Source: Tenebrio molitor (Eukaryota; Arthropoda; Insecta; Coleoptera; Tenebrionidae). Taken from it: DNA of 64,000 nucleotides. This document shows positions 35,701-47,700 of the stretch, piece by piece; position 1 is the first letter of the stretch; the number at the start of each line of letters is the position of its first letter. A program made the translations under genes and the position numbers. The DNA lies in NCBI RefSeq assembly GCF_963966145.1, contig NC_091054.1, forward strand, positions 15,872,001 to 15,936,000, given 5' to 3'. The notes beneath the pieces are model-generated. The model ran no database searches. It had not been told where the DNA came from and saw only the letters and a program-made list of their open reading frames with translations.

Positions 35701-38700
35701 CCAAGAAGTACGGCAGCATGATAGGAACTGCACCAAATTAAATAAAAAGAGTGCCCGAGTGAACAACACTGTTATGTGTGTGTTGCTGACTTGAAGTGCA
35801 GTTTTTGTGGGTTTTTCAAGGAATGTTTTCGTAAGCCTTGGATAACCTACGTTCGATACCTGCTTTATGTACCGCTTGAATGAGGGGATGGCTGTATCTT
35901 TGGTATTCTTTGTTTGCCTTAAATAGGTTGTATTTTTTTTTGCTTTTTGTTCTTATCGTTACCTGACCCCGTTTGGAAACACTGTCACTGGGACTGCACT
36001 GACACTTCTTCCGATAATAGCCGTCAATAATGTAGAAACTGTAATCGGACCATGACCATGACCCCAAATAAAGATTACCTATTTTGCAAGCGATTTACCA
36101 CAGTGAATATCTAAATATTGACGAAGAGGCCTATTACCAACTTAAAAATTAGAGTAAACTTGCATCCTGGAGATGTGTTTTTTTGCTCCATAACATCTAC
36201 TCGTCGCATCTTCTTCAGCTTCCAACGTTCAATCTGCGATCGCTTCCTGTGAAGTTAACAACTTATCGGTTGATGCTTTTAAAATCATTGAAAATATTTT
36301 TTTCCGGGAATAGTCTTGGAAACAACATTTTCCTGCTTATTTACGCGCAGGAAAATTGAATTTTCCGGACTAGTACTGCAAAGACTTTACAAGACGCAAA
36401 ATTAAGTTTTTCGATGTTTTTTTATTTTATAACTATAGTTGCCAACAAAATTGACAAACTTGATTTTTGTGGAATTTGTAAAAAAAAATTGTAAAACCTG
36501 TAAATTTCGTTCTTTTTACAGAATTTTAACACCAACACAAGCGCGATTTTGCAGGGAATAACCATGACCTCACTTGCTCTGCGGCCATCCGGACATCGGG
36601 AATATCTTGATCGCGATTTTTTATTGATTTCAGTCGTTTATTTTCAACGGAAAGTTAAGTGTTGAACAAATCTGACAAACAGCAGCAAATGTAGACAAGA
36701 TCGAAGACGATGCTTCACAATTTTAACACTAACACAAGCGCGTTTTTGCAGGCAATAACGATGACCTCACTTCCGGACATCGGGAATATCTTGACTGCGA
36801 TTTTTTATTGATTTCATTCATTTATTTTCAACGGAAAGTTAAGCGTTGAACAAATCTGACAAACAACATTGAAACATTTTTTTTTTCACAAACAACGGTT
36901 GACATGACGACGTCCTCCGCACACTTATTAATCATTCGGTTTTTTCGATGGTGTTGAAAAAATGTATTTCAAAAAGATAAGTGTGAACGAATCGTAGAGA
37001 TATTACAAAAACTGTTGTACAATACACGTCCGTTAGGGCCTTTACTGCCTCGCCCGTATTATTTCGATTTCCCAATTAAAATTATCTATTGGCAATTTAT
37101 CGCTGGAAAATTCGGAACTGCATGGTGAAATAACCAAGTTAAACAAATGTTTGTCTAGTGCCAGTTCTGGAGAGCAAATGATGTTAGCGAACGTAGATAA
37201 AATTCTCATGTGCCAATGCTGTAACTACAGACTTTCAGCAAACTGTAATAGTTAAGGCTAAAGATGAAAAACAGCATATTTCCAAGACGAAGTTATATGT
37301 CATGAAAATCATCGATGCACTGGAGTGCGTTAATATTGGGAAGGCCAAGAACTTAAAAGATGGTCGCTTGCCTTTGAAATGTGAAAATTACAGCAACTTT
37401 AAGCAAATTGCAAAAAATAAGTTGTCCCAGTTATACGAAGTTCGTGAAGTGAATTCGCTGCGTCCCAAAATTAGAATTTCTGATGTTTCTGATAATATTC
37501 GTGAAAAATACTTAATTCTACATATACATGAAAACGCAAAATGACAATATCTTTGGTGAAAAATAGGAAATCAATTTGCTAAAATTTTGTTCTGAAAACT
37601 ATATTTTTCAAGTTGTTCTTGAAGTTTATCTTTCGAGAAAAAAATGCTTTTAGTTTGTATGTAGATACTAAAACAAGTTCTCTACTAAATTTTCTCGGCT
37701 TGACTAATTTCAATCAACATTACTTGGTATATAATACCAACGACAATAGTATACAGGGTCGCTACAAAGTATGGCAACAGTTAAATATCTCGAGAATGAT
37801 TTCTTGGAAATCCTTGAGATTTGGTATGGAGTTAAGAGCATTTGAATTCTATTCTTTGCAATTTTTTCAGTTTTATACCATCATTTGTTTTCGAGATACA
37901 AAGCTAACTAGAATTTTTTTAAATGGCAACAGGGGTTAATTTCATGATAAAGAGTGTTTTTTTTAATTCAACACTGTATCACATAATGACCGTTTCATTT
38001 TTTGTGTGTCATCAAAAGTGTCATCACTTCAGCACAGCTTCATCTCCTGTCACCATATCGAATCATCATTAGAACTTCTATCCGCTCGGTTTCACTTAAA
38101 TAAGGCATTTTTATAATAAATAAATAAGTAATAAATAAATTAATAATAGAAACTGTTTTCAAAGATAATTGTTTATTTATTTTTTAATTAAAATTTAAAA
38201 AAAAAATTTGACCATTCTTATGTAAACTATTATTACATGTGATACATCGTTGGATTCAGAAAAAAAAATCTCTTTTCAAAAATCATAAAATTAACCCCTG
38301 TTGCCATTTAAAAAAATTCAAGTTAGCCTTGTATCTCGAAAACAAATGAAGGTATAAAACTGAAAAAATTGGAAAGAATAGAATTTAAATGCTCTTAACT
38401 CCTTACCAAATCTCAAGGATTTCCGAGAAACCATTCTCCAGATATTTAACTGTTGCCATACTTTGTAGCGACCCTGTATTATTGAATGAGCGGATATTGA
38501 TGGCTATTACTCGTGAGAAAGATTTTGTGTCACGAGCCGCGGGCGAGTGGCGTAATTCATCAGAGCGAATAATAGCATCAAATACTCTTATAAAATTTAA
38601 ATTGAAAACATTGAAAATAAACTCTACAATAAAAAAAATTACGAAAGTTTTACTTGTTGCCAAGACAACAAAGTGCAAGCTTTCTATTGGATGTTTATTG

Positions 38701-41700
38701 CAGGCGTGCGATTTCCATTGGAAATAATTGATAAAATATGGAACTCATCATTTTATTATGAATACATGAATAAAACATTTCATATTCTTTTCGTTGCTTT
38801 TGTTGACCTCTGGTGCAAAATCAACAAAATTATTAACTTACATAATTTGCATAACTAGATTAACTATATTCGATGTAGCAGGTAGACATATCCTGACCTT
38901 GTTGAAACCTCTGTTTCGCTTGTTTTTTTAATACTTAGAGTGTAAGCATACCGTAAGAGTATGTAAAAAAAATCCTCATAATGTGAAATTTCAAAAAAAA
39001 TGTGAAATGTGAAATACAAATGTATTACGTGCAGAACCACTTGACAATGGACATGCTACTTGTAACTCCGGAAGAAAAGAAGAAGATTCATGAGTGCTAC
39101 AACGTGGACGAGAAACAAATAAAAGAAGACATCGAACTGATCAAGATGTGGAAAGAGAAGTAACCTCACCTGCCAGACACGTTAACAGGTAAATGTTTTT
39201 AAATATTTCTGGCAAAAAAAAATCTTGTATTTTGCTGATTTCGGATGAGTTAATCAAACACTGCTTATTAAAAAATATTTGGAAAGCATAGTCCCATCGC
39301 AAGAAGCAACGTAATGTATCCCTCTTTCCTTATTGGATTTTAAAATTTGGCAACGTTCGTGGTCACAAGCACTTTGACCGTGGTATTAATATAAACATTT
39401 TCGTGCAAAATTATTACCATCTGGAACTTCTTAGAAATTTTCTGATCTATTATAATTAGCACGTACCTTCCTATGCCCAACTTAACAACGAATCTGGAAA
39501 GAGTTATCATAGTGAAATTAAGAGATATTGATCCCAACCATTACGAGCTGGTGGACATCGTCAGAGGTACCATTATTTTAAAGCAAATAAGTCTACTGTA
39601 CGACAACCGTGTTGCAATACGAGCTATTTTTGACGCCGAGGGCATTTCTCTCACACACGTAATAAAATGGAATCGTCTAATTATAACAAAATTCAATACA
39701 CTCGTTGAAGTACTAACTCTTATGTTGGAATCGTTCTCAATTGATCTTCGTTGATTTCAGAAAGCTTATTCATGTCGAATCGCCGGATTGGAGTGTCTCA
39801 ACTTTCCCTCGTTTGCCAATAAAATTATGAAAATATTTCATTTCATTTAGTTAACGTGTGAACACTGTTATTTACATTAAAGTGCGGTAGGTGTTGTAGT
39901 GACCCAGTTTAAAATTTAAATTTTTATTACCGGTACCGCCACGAGAGCGCGCCATAGTACTAGCGGCTAGACTCGGTACTAAGGGATGGGGTTGGTAATC
40001 CTGGGGAGTGGTGAACTCTGCGAGCGGAAATATAGCGGGGGTAAAGCGGGATCTCGCGCGCGTAGTTGAAGGGGGTAGGTCAATTTTGTTTGGTTTTTCG
40101 AAACAAACACACCTTGCGAAGAGCGATCCAGTTTCTCCAATTTGTAAGTTAAATCTGACTCTATTTCACTACCGTCCCGAGTAGATATTTGTACCCCCGT
40201 GAAGAATTCGACGTTTTCATTCACCTGGGTAATTTATTCCACGTTCGTTGGCTTTTTGTTTTGGTTTTTGGGACCAGGACCACGTGGTAAGGGTATGTTG
40301 TAGATTTCAGTTTGTTGCATGCTGTTTCTTTAAGAAGCGTCCATTTGTTAATTTTAAGCGTTATCCCTAAGTTTCTCCCGGGAGGTTCATTTTTGACAAT
40401 TTGTTAATTTCGAAAATTAGTAGCCGTCGTCCGGACCGCGTGCGTCCATTTTGTTTTTCTTTCACTAACATTTTCTAACGGCACTCGACCCGCGATATTT
40501 TTTTGTTTAGTATTGCCAGCGAGTATTGTATTCCTTTTTAAAGCGCTTTTATTTTATCGTTATTTAACTTCGCGTTTTGTTCTCGTTTATTTCCTCATTG
40601 TTTAATGTTGCGTTTTGTTTTGCTTGTGTTAGCCTTGTCTAATGTTGCGTTTTGTTTGCTTATTTTATCATTGTCTGATGTTGCGCTTTGTTTTGCTGGA
40701 TTTTCTCATTGTTTAATGTTACGCTTTGTTCGATAGAATTAAACTCGGTTTTTTTTTCCTTCGTGTTGTTGCTAGATTTCGGAAAAGTTAAAGTAAAATG
40801 TTGTAAGTGCGCCCCTGTGGGAGCTAGGTGACAATCAGGAAGTCGTGGGGTTGTTTAGTAAATTTCTGTGGAAGCTACGGTTATTTAGAGCCGTTAGCGG
40901 GGGCGGACCTTAGTCTTTGCGGGAGCGGCGTCGGGATGTTTTCGTGAAGCTTCCGTCGACGGTTATAGAGACTTCGGGGTTTTGTCCGGAAACGGTTGGT
41001 TGGGGGACGGCGGACCTAGGTCTTTGCGGATGCGGTCTAGGAATGCTAATCGTACGACCCCGAAACGCTCTGTCACTCTTGCTTGGTCGGTGAAATAGTC
41101 TGACGTTCATTAATACCCCGAATATCTATAAACGTCGCTTGATTTCAAGATGGCGTACCTTGACCGCGTAGTTCCAAATTAAACATTGTTTTTGCCATTA
41201 ATCGAATTGTAAAATATGAGTAATACCTGGGATACGGTTGTTGAAGAGGGATTTTCATCCGTCCCTGTCTGTAATAACTGCACCATAATTTGTTCACTTG
41301 TTTTGCAAGCTTTAACCTGTCATTTTTGCCGGTCATTTACCCGTTTTCTGTTATTTTAAATATTGCTGCATTCATGTTGTCGTTTATCTTTGTAATGTAC
41401 TCAACTAGTTAATTTCTTGTACTCCGTTAACTTAATTTCTGTCTTTTTGTATTCGTTTCTTTTTTTTTTAATCGAAGTTATTACAGGCATTTTTAATAAA
41501 AGGTATTTTGCGTCCCTCACATCTGTGTTTTATTTGCGGCACTCTTCCAACTGGAACCCTCACCGTTTGCATTCCGAACCTTTTTTCCGCCAAAAGAAAA
41601 TCACAACGTAGGGCTCCTCCGATTCGATGACGATCACGACCACATTTGTTACCGTTTTGCGAAAGTTCAAATATTTGACGGAAAAAGTAATGTATTCAAA

Positions 41701-44700
41701 TCATTACAGTGTCTTTGACAGCGCTACAACCAGGTTTCAGGCACGAGGCAAAGCCGAGTGCCTGTTTAGTTGGAGCGATGTAAATTGTCAAATACCTACG
41801 GCACGACATTTGTATTAGATTTTTCGGCTAATCAAATGTTTGATTAATTAATTGGCTTCATTACTAAAAACAGAAATGCGGACCATTTGGAGTTGATGGA
41901 ACTTTTAAAAAATTGCCAATCGATTGAAAGTATCCACTGTATTTGTAGTGTTACAATAAATAAATATTTTCCATTAATACTTTTTAAATTTATTTCATTA
42001 GATTAGAAACTGTAATTCCGGTTCTGTACTGTGTATTGCCTTGTTACTTTGAGCGATTAAAATGACGCTTTCCTTCTGTGGGTTTTTTCTGTGCTTGTGC
42101 CTTGAACTAGTTAATTAAACCTAACAAATACTCCTCCTTAGTACAGTTGATGTTTACAAAACCCAGATAATTATAATATAAAATACCCTCGTTACTTTAT
42201 TTTGCCTGTACGTCTTCTGTACACAAGTGTAGACTGCGTACACTCAATGATAGAATTTTTTGAATACAGTACAACTTCTCTAGTCCGGACAGATATCGGC
42301 CACCGGCCGTCCGGATTGAAGGGTTTTCCGGATTAGCGAAGAGTTTTTTTAAATCTAATTTATAACAAAAAAACTAATATTTTTATTAGGAAAGATAAAG
42401 TTATACAGAAAATAGGATGATAAGAGTACATTTTATGTTCTCTTAAAAAATTCATCCGTTTTTTTCTGAGTAGCTGCTTGCAAATATTTCTTCTGGGCGT
42501 TTTCTTCGACCTTTTTCATCAACAGTATATCTTGTAAGGGTAGTTGATTTTCTCCTGCCTATTTTATACATACCCAAAATGCTTTAATCGCGTCACAGTG
42601 TTTTATCCTAGAAACTTCCCCATTTTCACTCTCTTCATCATCATGTTCGTCCTCTTCTTCTTGATTTTTTTTCTACAGCTACACGAAGTGTCTTATTGTG
42701 TCTTTATTTTTTTTTATATCAGCTATAGTAGATGTAGAAACATTAAACTTTTCACTCACTCGTCGAATGCTTAACCCTTTGTCAAGAGTCTTTTATAATT
42801 TACACTTATCAGTGTTGTAATTGTTTTATGGTATGTATCGTTTTGTTGGAGCCATGATATAAGATGTATGTATCAATGCAGGCAAGAAAATACTGAGTGC
42901 ATTCGGAAATCAACACTCGTTTAGATTTCCAGAAGCCATTCTGAGAGAATTCTTGCAGAATTAAATATAAAACGGTATCAAGCTTTCAAGAGAGTCTCCA
43001 AATTACAAAATAAAACAAATTGCAAACACTTAAAAACCGATTGCTCCATATTTTGTCCGAACTGTAGAGGTAAAAAATCAGAAATGTCCGAAACGTGAGA
43101 GCGTCCGAACTATAGTCCAATCAATAGGGAGTTTTACCTTGCAAAAGGTACAGAAAAGTTTATACTTGGCAGGTATCTTCTATCAGGCATATTATTAATA
43201 TTGTTGAGTTTGCGACCTTGGGGGGTTGCCGCTCGCCCCGTCATACTGGAGAATAGGGGTGCAAAATCACATTTTTGCGATTATTTCCTTATCCGTGCGA
43301 GATACCTCTATCTTAGATAGATAAATGTGATTTTCCACCCCTATTCTCCAGTATGGCGGGGCGAGCCGCAACCCCCCAAGGTCGCAAACTCGGCAATATT
43401 AATAACATGCCTAATAAAAGATACCTGCCAAGTATAAACTTTTCTGTACCTTTTGCAAGGTGGAGCCATTTTTATGTCTCTATTGACTGGACTACTATTG
43501 GAGTGTCCGATCTAGAGTATGTCCGAATTGTCGAAGTTGTACTGTATCTATTTAAAATAATAATGTAGATTTTTGCAGAAACGAAAAAAAAAATGGATAT
43601 GTTGATGGTAACTGCTGAAGAGAAAAAGAAAGTTCGCGAGTACTACAATGTTAGCGAAGAAAGAGAAGCAAGCTCATCTACCCTACGACATCACAGGTTT
43701 GCAAGAAGTTTTGCATTTTAATTGAAAATTTAAATGGTAATTTACGTTATAAGTCCGGTAGGTTACAAGTACTACCGGATGTACATCGTAATGTATTTTC
43801 TAATTTGCTGTTTTAACAAAGCTCTGTTAATAAGCTATTAACACATCCGAAATCTAGGAACTATTTTCAGTTGGTAACACACATTGCCGGCAGCAAATTA
43901 ACTCAGGTATTCTCTGCTATTTGCCGCATTTCTCGATAATTCATCTTTAATTACAATTTCACTTGCGAAAAATGACAATTACGTTTAGTCTAGATTCAAA
44001 TTTAGAATTTTACTTTAAATATTAACCATGAAATAAATGTGTCATCAACTGTCACAAAATTCCCTAAATTACCAAAATTGATTTTATGTATTTGTAAAAA
44101 AAACATGTATTAAATATGCAAATTAGAAAAAACAGCATAAAAAAATCGTTTTATAAAATTAAAGAGCACTCGTCATTTACAGGCACTCCTGCTTGTAGCA
44201 GTCGTGCTGCAAATCTGACTCGTATCTTAATATAAGTTTTATAAAACTCATGTTTTAATATACGTACTATTATTTCATACTGGAAGTCTCTTGTGCATCA
44301 TAATTTTATTTCAAAAATTAAAAAATCACATTATTCTGTGAAAATAGCATCACCTTTCTCCTGTGGCAACGGCCGTTGCTATTGTTTTTTTAGACTGAAT
44401 ATTTTTTGACTTTTTCACTTTTCAATGTCAGATTTGATGGATAAAAATAAAACAGTCCGGTAAATGTTGCTTAGTGACACTTTCCGGCTCTGATACTGTT
44501 ATAACTCACCTTGATGATGAACATCTACCGGATAGTATAAAATAAACAAATAAAAAGATGCACTTTAATCTCTTGTCATTGAAATTATTATTTCTTGTTC
44601 GTCATTTATATTTTTTTATATCAATATGTGTTGACGCCTATTTAGAGAGGGGGGTAACCACCCTCATCGCTCACCTCCATCTCACCCCCGACTTGTAACT

Positions 44701-47700
44701 TGTAAGCAGTCGCTTGAGTCGTTTGTAATAAGACAAACAGTCCAAAAATAAACGTCTGCATCTAAAATAGTTGCATTTATTACTGGTCCTTCGAACATAA
44801 CGCCACAATATGTTTTTAATTATTTAACAGGAATAAAAATTTCAAAAATGTTTGCATATTTCAGATGACTTCATCAAGAAAGTTCTACTAAGAAATAAAT
44901 TCCGCGTGGAACGGACCAAACAGAAACTGGACAACTATTATTCTTTACGTGGTCACTTCAAAGATCTCTTTCAAAATATGGAAAACATAATTCCATCCCA
45001 AGAAATACCGTAAGACATTTAAAACAATCACATTTTTCCCACACATTACTTTTAAATTGTAGCATGTGCCTTCCGATGTTGAAACTAACTCCAAATTTGG
45101 AAAGGGTGGTCCTTCTAAAACTTCTGAACACCGATCCGGATCCATATAACGTGCTCGACTTTGTAAAAGTGAGTTTGCTTCTTCAAGAATCATGTTTGCA
45201 CTACGATTATTCAATCGGAACCCGATTCATTTGGGACCTTGAAGGTACCACATTAAAACATACACTAAAATGGAATCCTTTAGTTGTGGCAAAATTTCTG
45301 ACACTCGTCGAGATATAAATTAAACTAAACCATTAAACTTTAGTTTCTTAACTTCCATTTAGCGGTCCTACTCCTGTCGAATCCTCGGAATGGAATTTAT
45401 CAATTGCTCACCACTTCTAAATAAAGTCATGGCAATATTGAGAGCTGTGCTGAGAGCAAAGATCTACGAAAGGGTAAAAAACAGGGACTTTTAACACAAG
45501 CAGAAAGGTAACCATGCAGGCATGGTAACGACACATGACAATCTGGAATTTCTTCATAAGGTAGTACCTACCGAGAAGTACGGCAGCACGATAGGAATTA
45601 CACCAAATTAAATAAAAACAGTGAACGAGTGAACAACACTGTTAAGATAGCCATACACGGGATTTGCTCAAGGTTCAGCCTGAACAGTCCAAGCCTTGAA
45701 GAATTCCTCAACGTTTGAGACGGCGTCCTTGAGGCCGGGGTGGGTGGGGGAGATACAAAAATCCCGAACAAAAATCAGTTATTTTTCCTCCTTGAGGCCG
45801 GATTTTCCCAGTCTTTTGCCGCGTGTATGTGTTGTCAAAACCATATCTTCTTTAGCGATAAAAGGGGTGACTAATGAAAGGAGATGTAAATTAGTATGGT
45901 GGTCCATCCTCAGATAATTGTGGAAATCTTTCGGGAAAACCTCCAGTTCAGTAATTAGATTCTCGTGGGAATACACGCTTCTCTTCAAAGCCAATCCTTG
46001 CACCATACACCTCTTTTGCGTCTTTTCTGGCGAAAGCGTGCCACGGTTCAAACTGGCCAGAGGGCACAATACTTGGGCTAGCTCGATCTCAGGGCGCCAC
46101 TTGCGGCGAAGTCGAGGGTTCTTTTGGTAGCAGGCCCCGCAAGTAGCCTGCTGACCTGGCCAGGAGAGGTGTTTGAAGTTCGCGAGAACGAAAAGAAACG
46201 CACAAAGTGGACGTGGCTGGACCTAGGCGCTATTCAAACAGGCGAAACCAAAAAAATACAGACGGGCGAGCTGAGGGGGGTAGTATTGATACACACTATG
46301 TAAGTGAAAATTGAATATAATTGAAATGACTGTAAATAATGATAATGATAAATATATGAATTGGTAAATATATAAATGTGAATTGATATAAATATAAATA
46401 TAGAAATGTACAATAAAAAGGGGTGGAAACTCGGTTCCAGCAATCCGGCCGAAATAGCTATTTCCGCAGAGCTTTACAACAAGCGAATCTCGCTGATGTC
46501 TACGCGGAGATGTTAACAAGGTTATAATGTGATATATTTTATATAACAAAAGTAAGTGAGCTATTTCACTTGCTAGATTGAGTTAGTTTGTAAATTATGA
46601 TATGGTTAATAAGATGTTAAAAAAAGGTTAGATAAAATGAAATTGAGTCGAATAAGAGGGGTGGCTTGCCGGTCTCCAGGAGCAGTCCGCGCTCAGGGGC
46701 CGTAGAGGAGCGTGTCCTTTCCCAGTCGTTCGGGGATGTGGTGGCAAAGTCCTTTGAGCGGAGCTGACGGTTCTAGAGACGAGACTGGAGCCACAGAGGT
46801 CTCGGGCGCGTCGACGATGAGCCCGACGCACGGTTTTCTCTTGACCTCGACGTAAGACGGTTGGGGTCGAAGTCTAGGGGGTGGAGATGGAGGATTCCCT
46901 AGAGGAGTACTACGGGTAGCACATTGTCTACATGGAGACTCACCTATACCCTCAGGCAAGGGAAATGCCTCGCAGAAGTCTACTTCGATTGCGTCACGAG
47001 CCTTAGCGTTTGGACCAAAATCCTCCCTAAGCGGAGTTGGAAGGGTGCGCTCAAATTTTCCACACGGAGACGATACAGCACACCATCCACAAGGTTTCGA
47101 CGAATAAGAAGATCCCTGGCACCAGGTAATAAATTGATTTCACTCGAACGAAACGGTCCGCAAAGGCACGTGGCACGGTAGATTCAGAAGAGGAAAAAAC
47201 GTGAGTGAAGATTCTCCTGATAAGATGGAATATTCTCGAAGGAGTCGCGCGCGCGCTCGTCTTCGCGCTAGCAAAAGAGGGAATTTTGTAGGCAACCAAC
47301 GATTCCTGAAGAGGTATGTTGGGCGAAAAACCAAGGGTGACAAGCGCTCCCATGCAACACGATGAAAACAATTTGCAAAAACACGAGAACAACCAACAAC
47401 CACCAATAGTCAACACAGAACTAGTGTGTTGACTTGAATTTGAACCTGGAGAAAATCCTCATGGTTTTTTCCTTCAGGATTTCCTTGGGGAAAATCTTCT
47501 CCGTGTGTGGGCGAGGGTTCGGTAGAGGAAATCCCTCACTGCGTTCGGCAGCCAATCTACCAGCCGCAGCACATAAAACTTCATTTTTGCTCCTCATAAC
47601 ATATTAACCGAGTATTTGATTAGAGCAAGGACAAACACTAATTCGATTGTGTTATAAACAACTAAAACAAGGTTCAGAGCCACTTCTTTTTTCTTCTAAT

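Larger units (their letters stand above)
35500..37079. other. Downstream flank of copy 2, mostly noncoding
   Basis: This stretch begins with a region near-identical to the 3' flank of copies 1 and 4, including the fossil exon 5 (35620-35740). An imperfect direct duplication follows (36523-36870). No intact exon seen. Confidence 0.55.
39047..41929 (+). pseudogene. CRAL-TRIO pseudogene (copy 3)
   Basis: Exon 1 (39047-39188) is full length but has TAA in place of the Gln before P-H-L. Exon 2 (about 39246-39312) lost its middle, joining LIKHCLLKN to a shifted SIVPSQ segment. Exon 3 (39463-39712) is still open and well conserved (DIDPNHYELVDIV). Exon 4 (from 39760) breaks after about 28 codons. 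Exon 5 is missing, and the end of exon 6 (41873-41929, CGPFGVDGTFKKLPID) remains beyond a probable solo LTR. It belongs with copy 1 and the gene at 47919 (HE-x-YNVDEK subfamily). Confidence 0.85.

Noticed and set aside
38389..38727. 112-codon ORF
   Set aside because: Starts in the right inverted arm of a Tc1/mariner-type element and has no protein motif.
43740..44570. Segment with CCGGTA / TACCGG motifs at both ends in the intron of copy 4
   Set aside because: Possible inverted termini, but the pairing is too short and irregular to call an element.
46223..46549. 108-codon minus-strand ORF with Tyr/Ile repeats
   Set aside because: Low-complexity AT-rich sequence (ATATAAAT-type runs), not protein-like.
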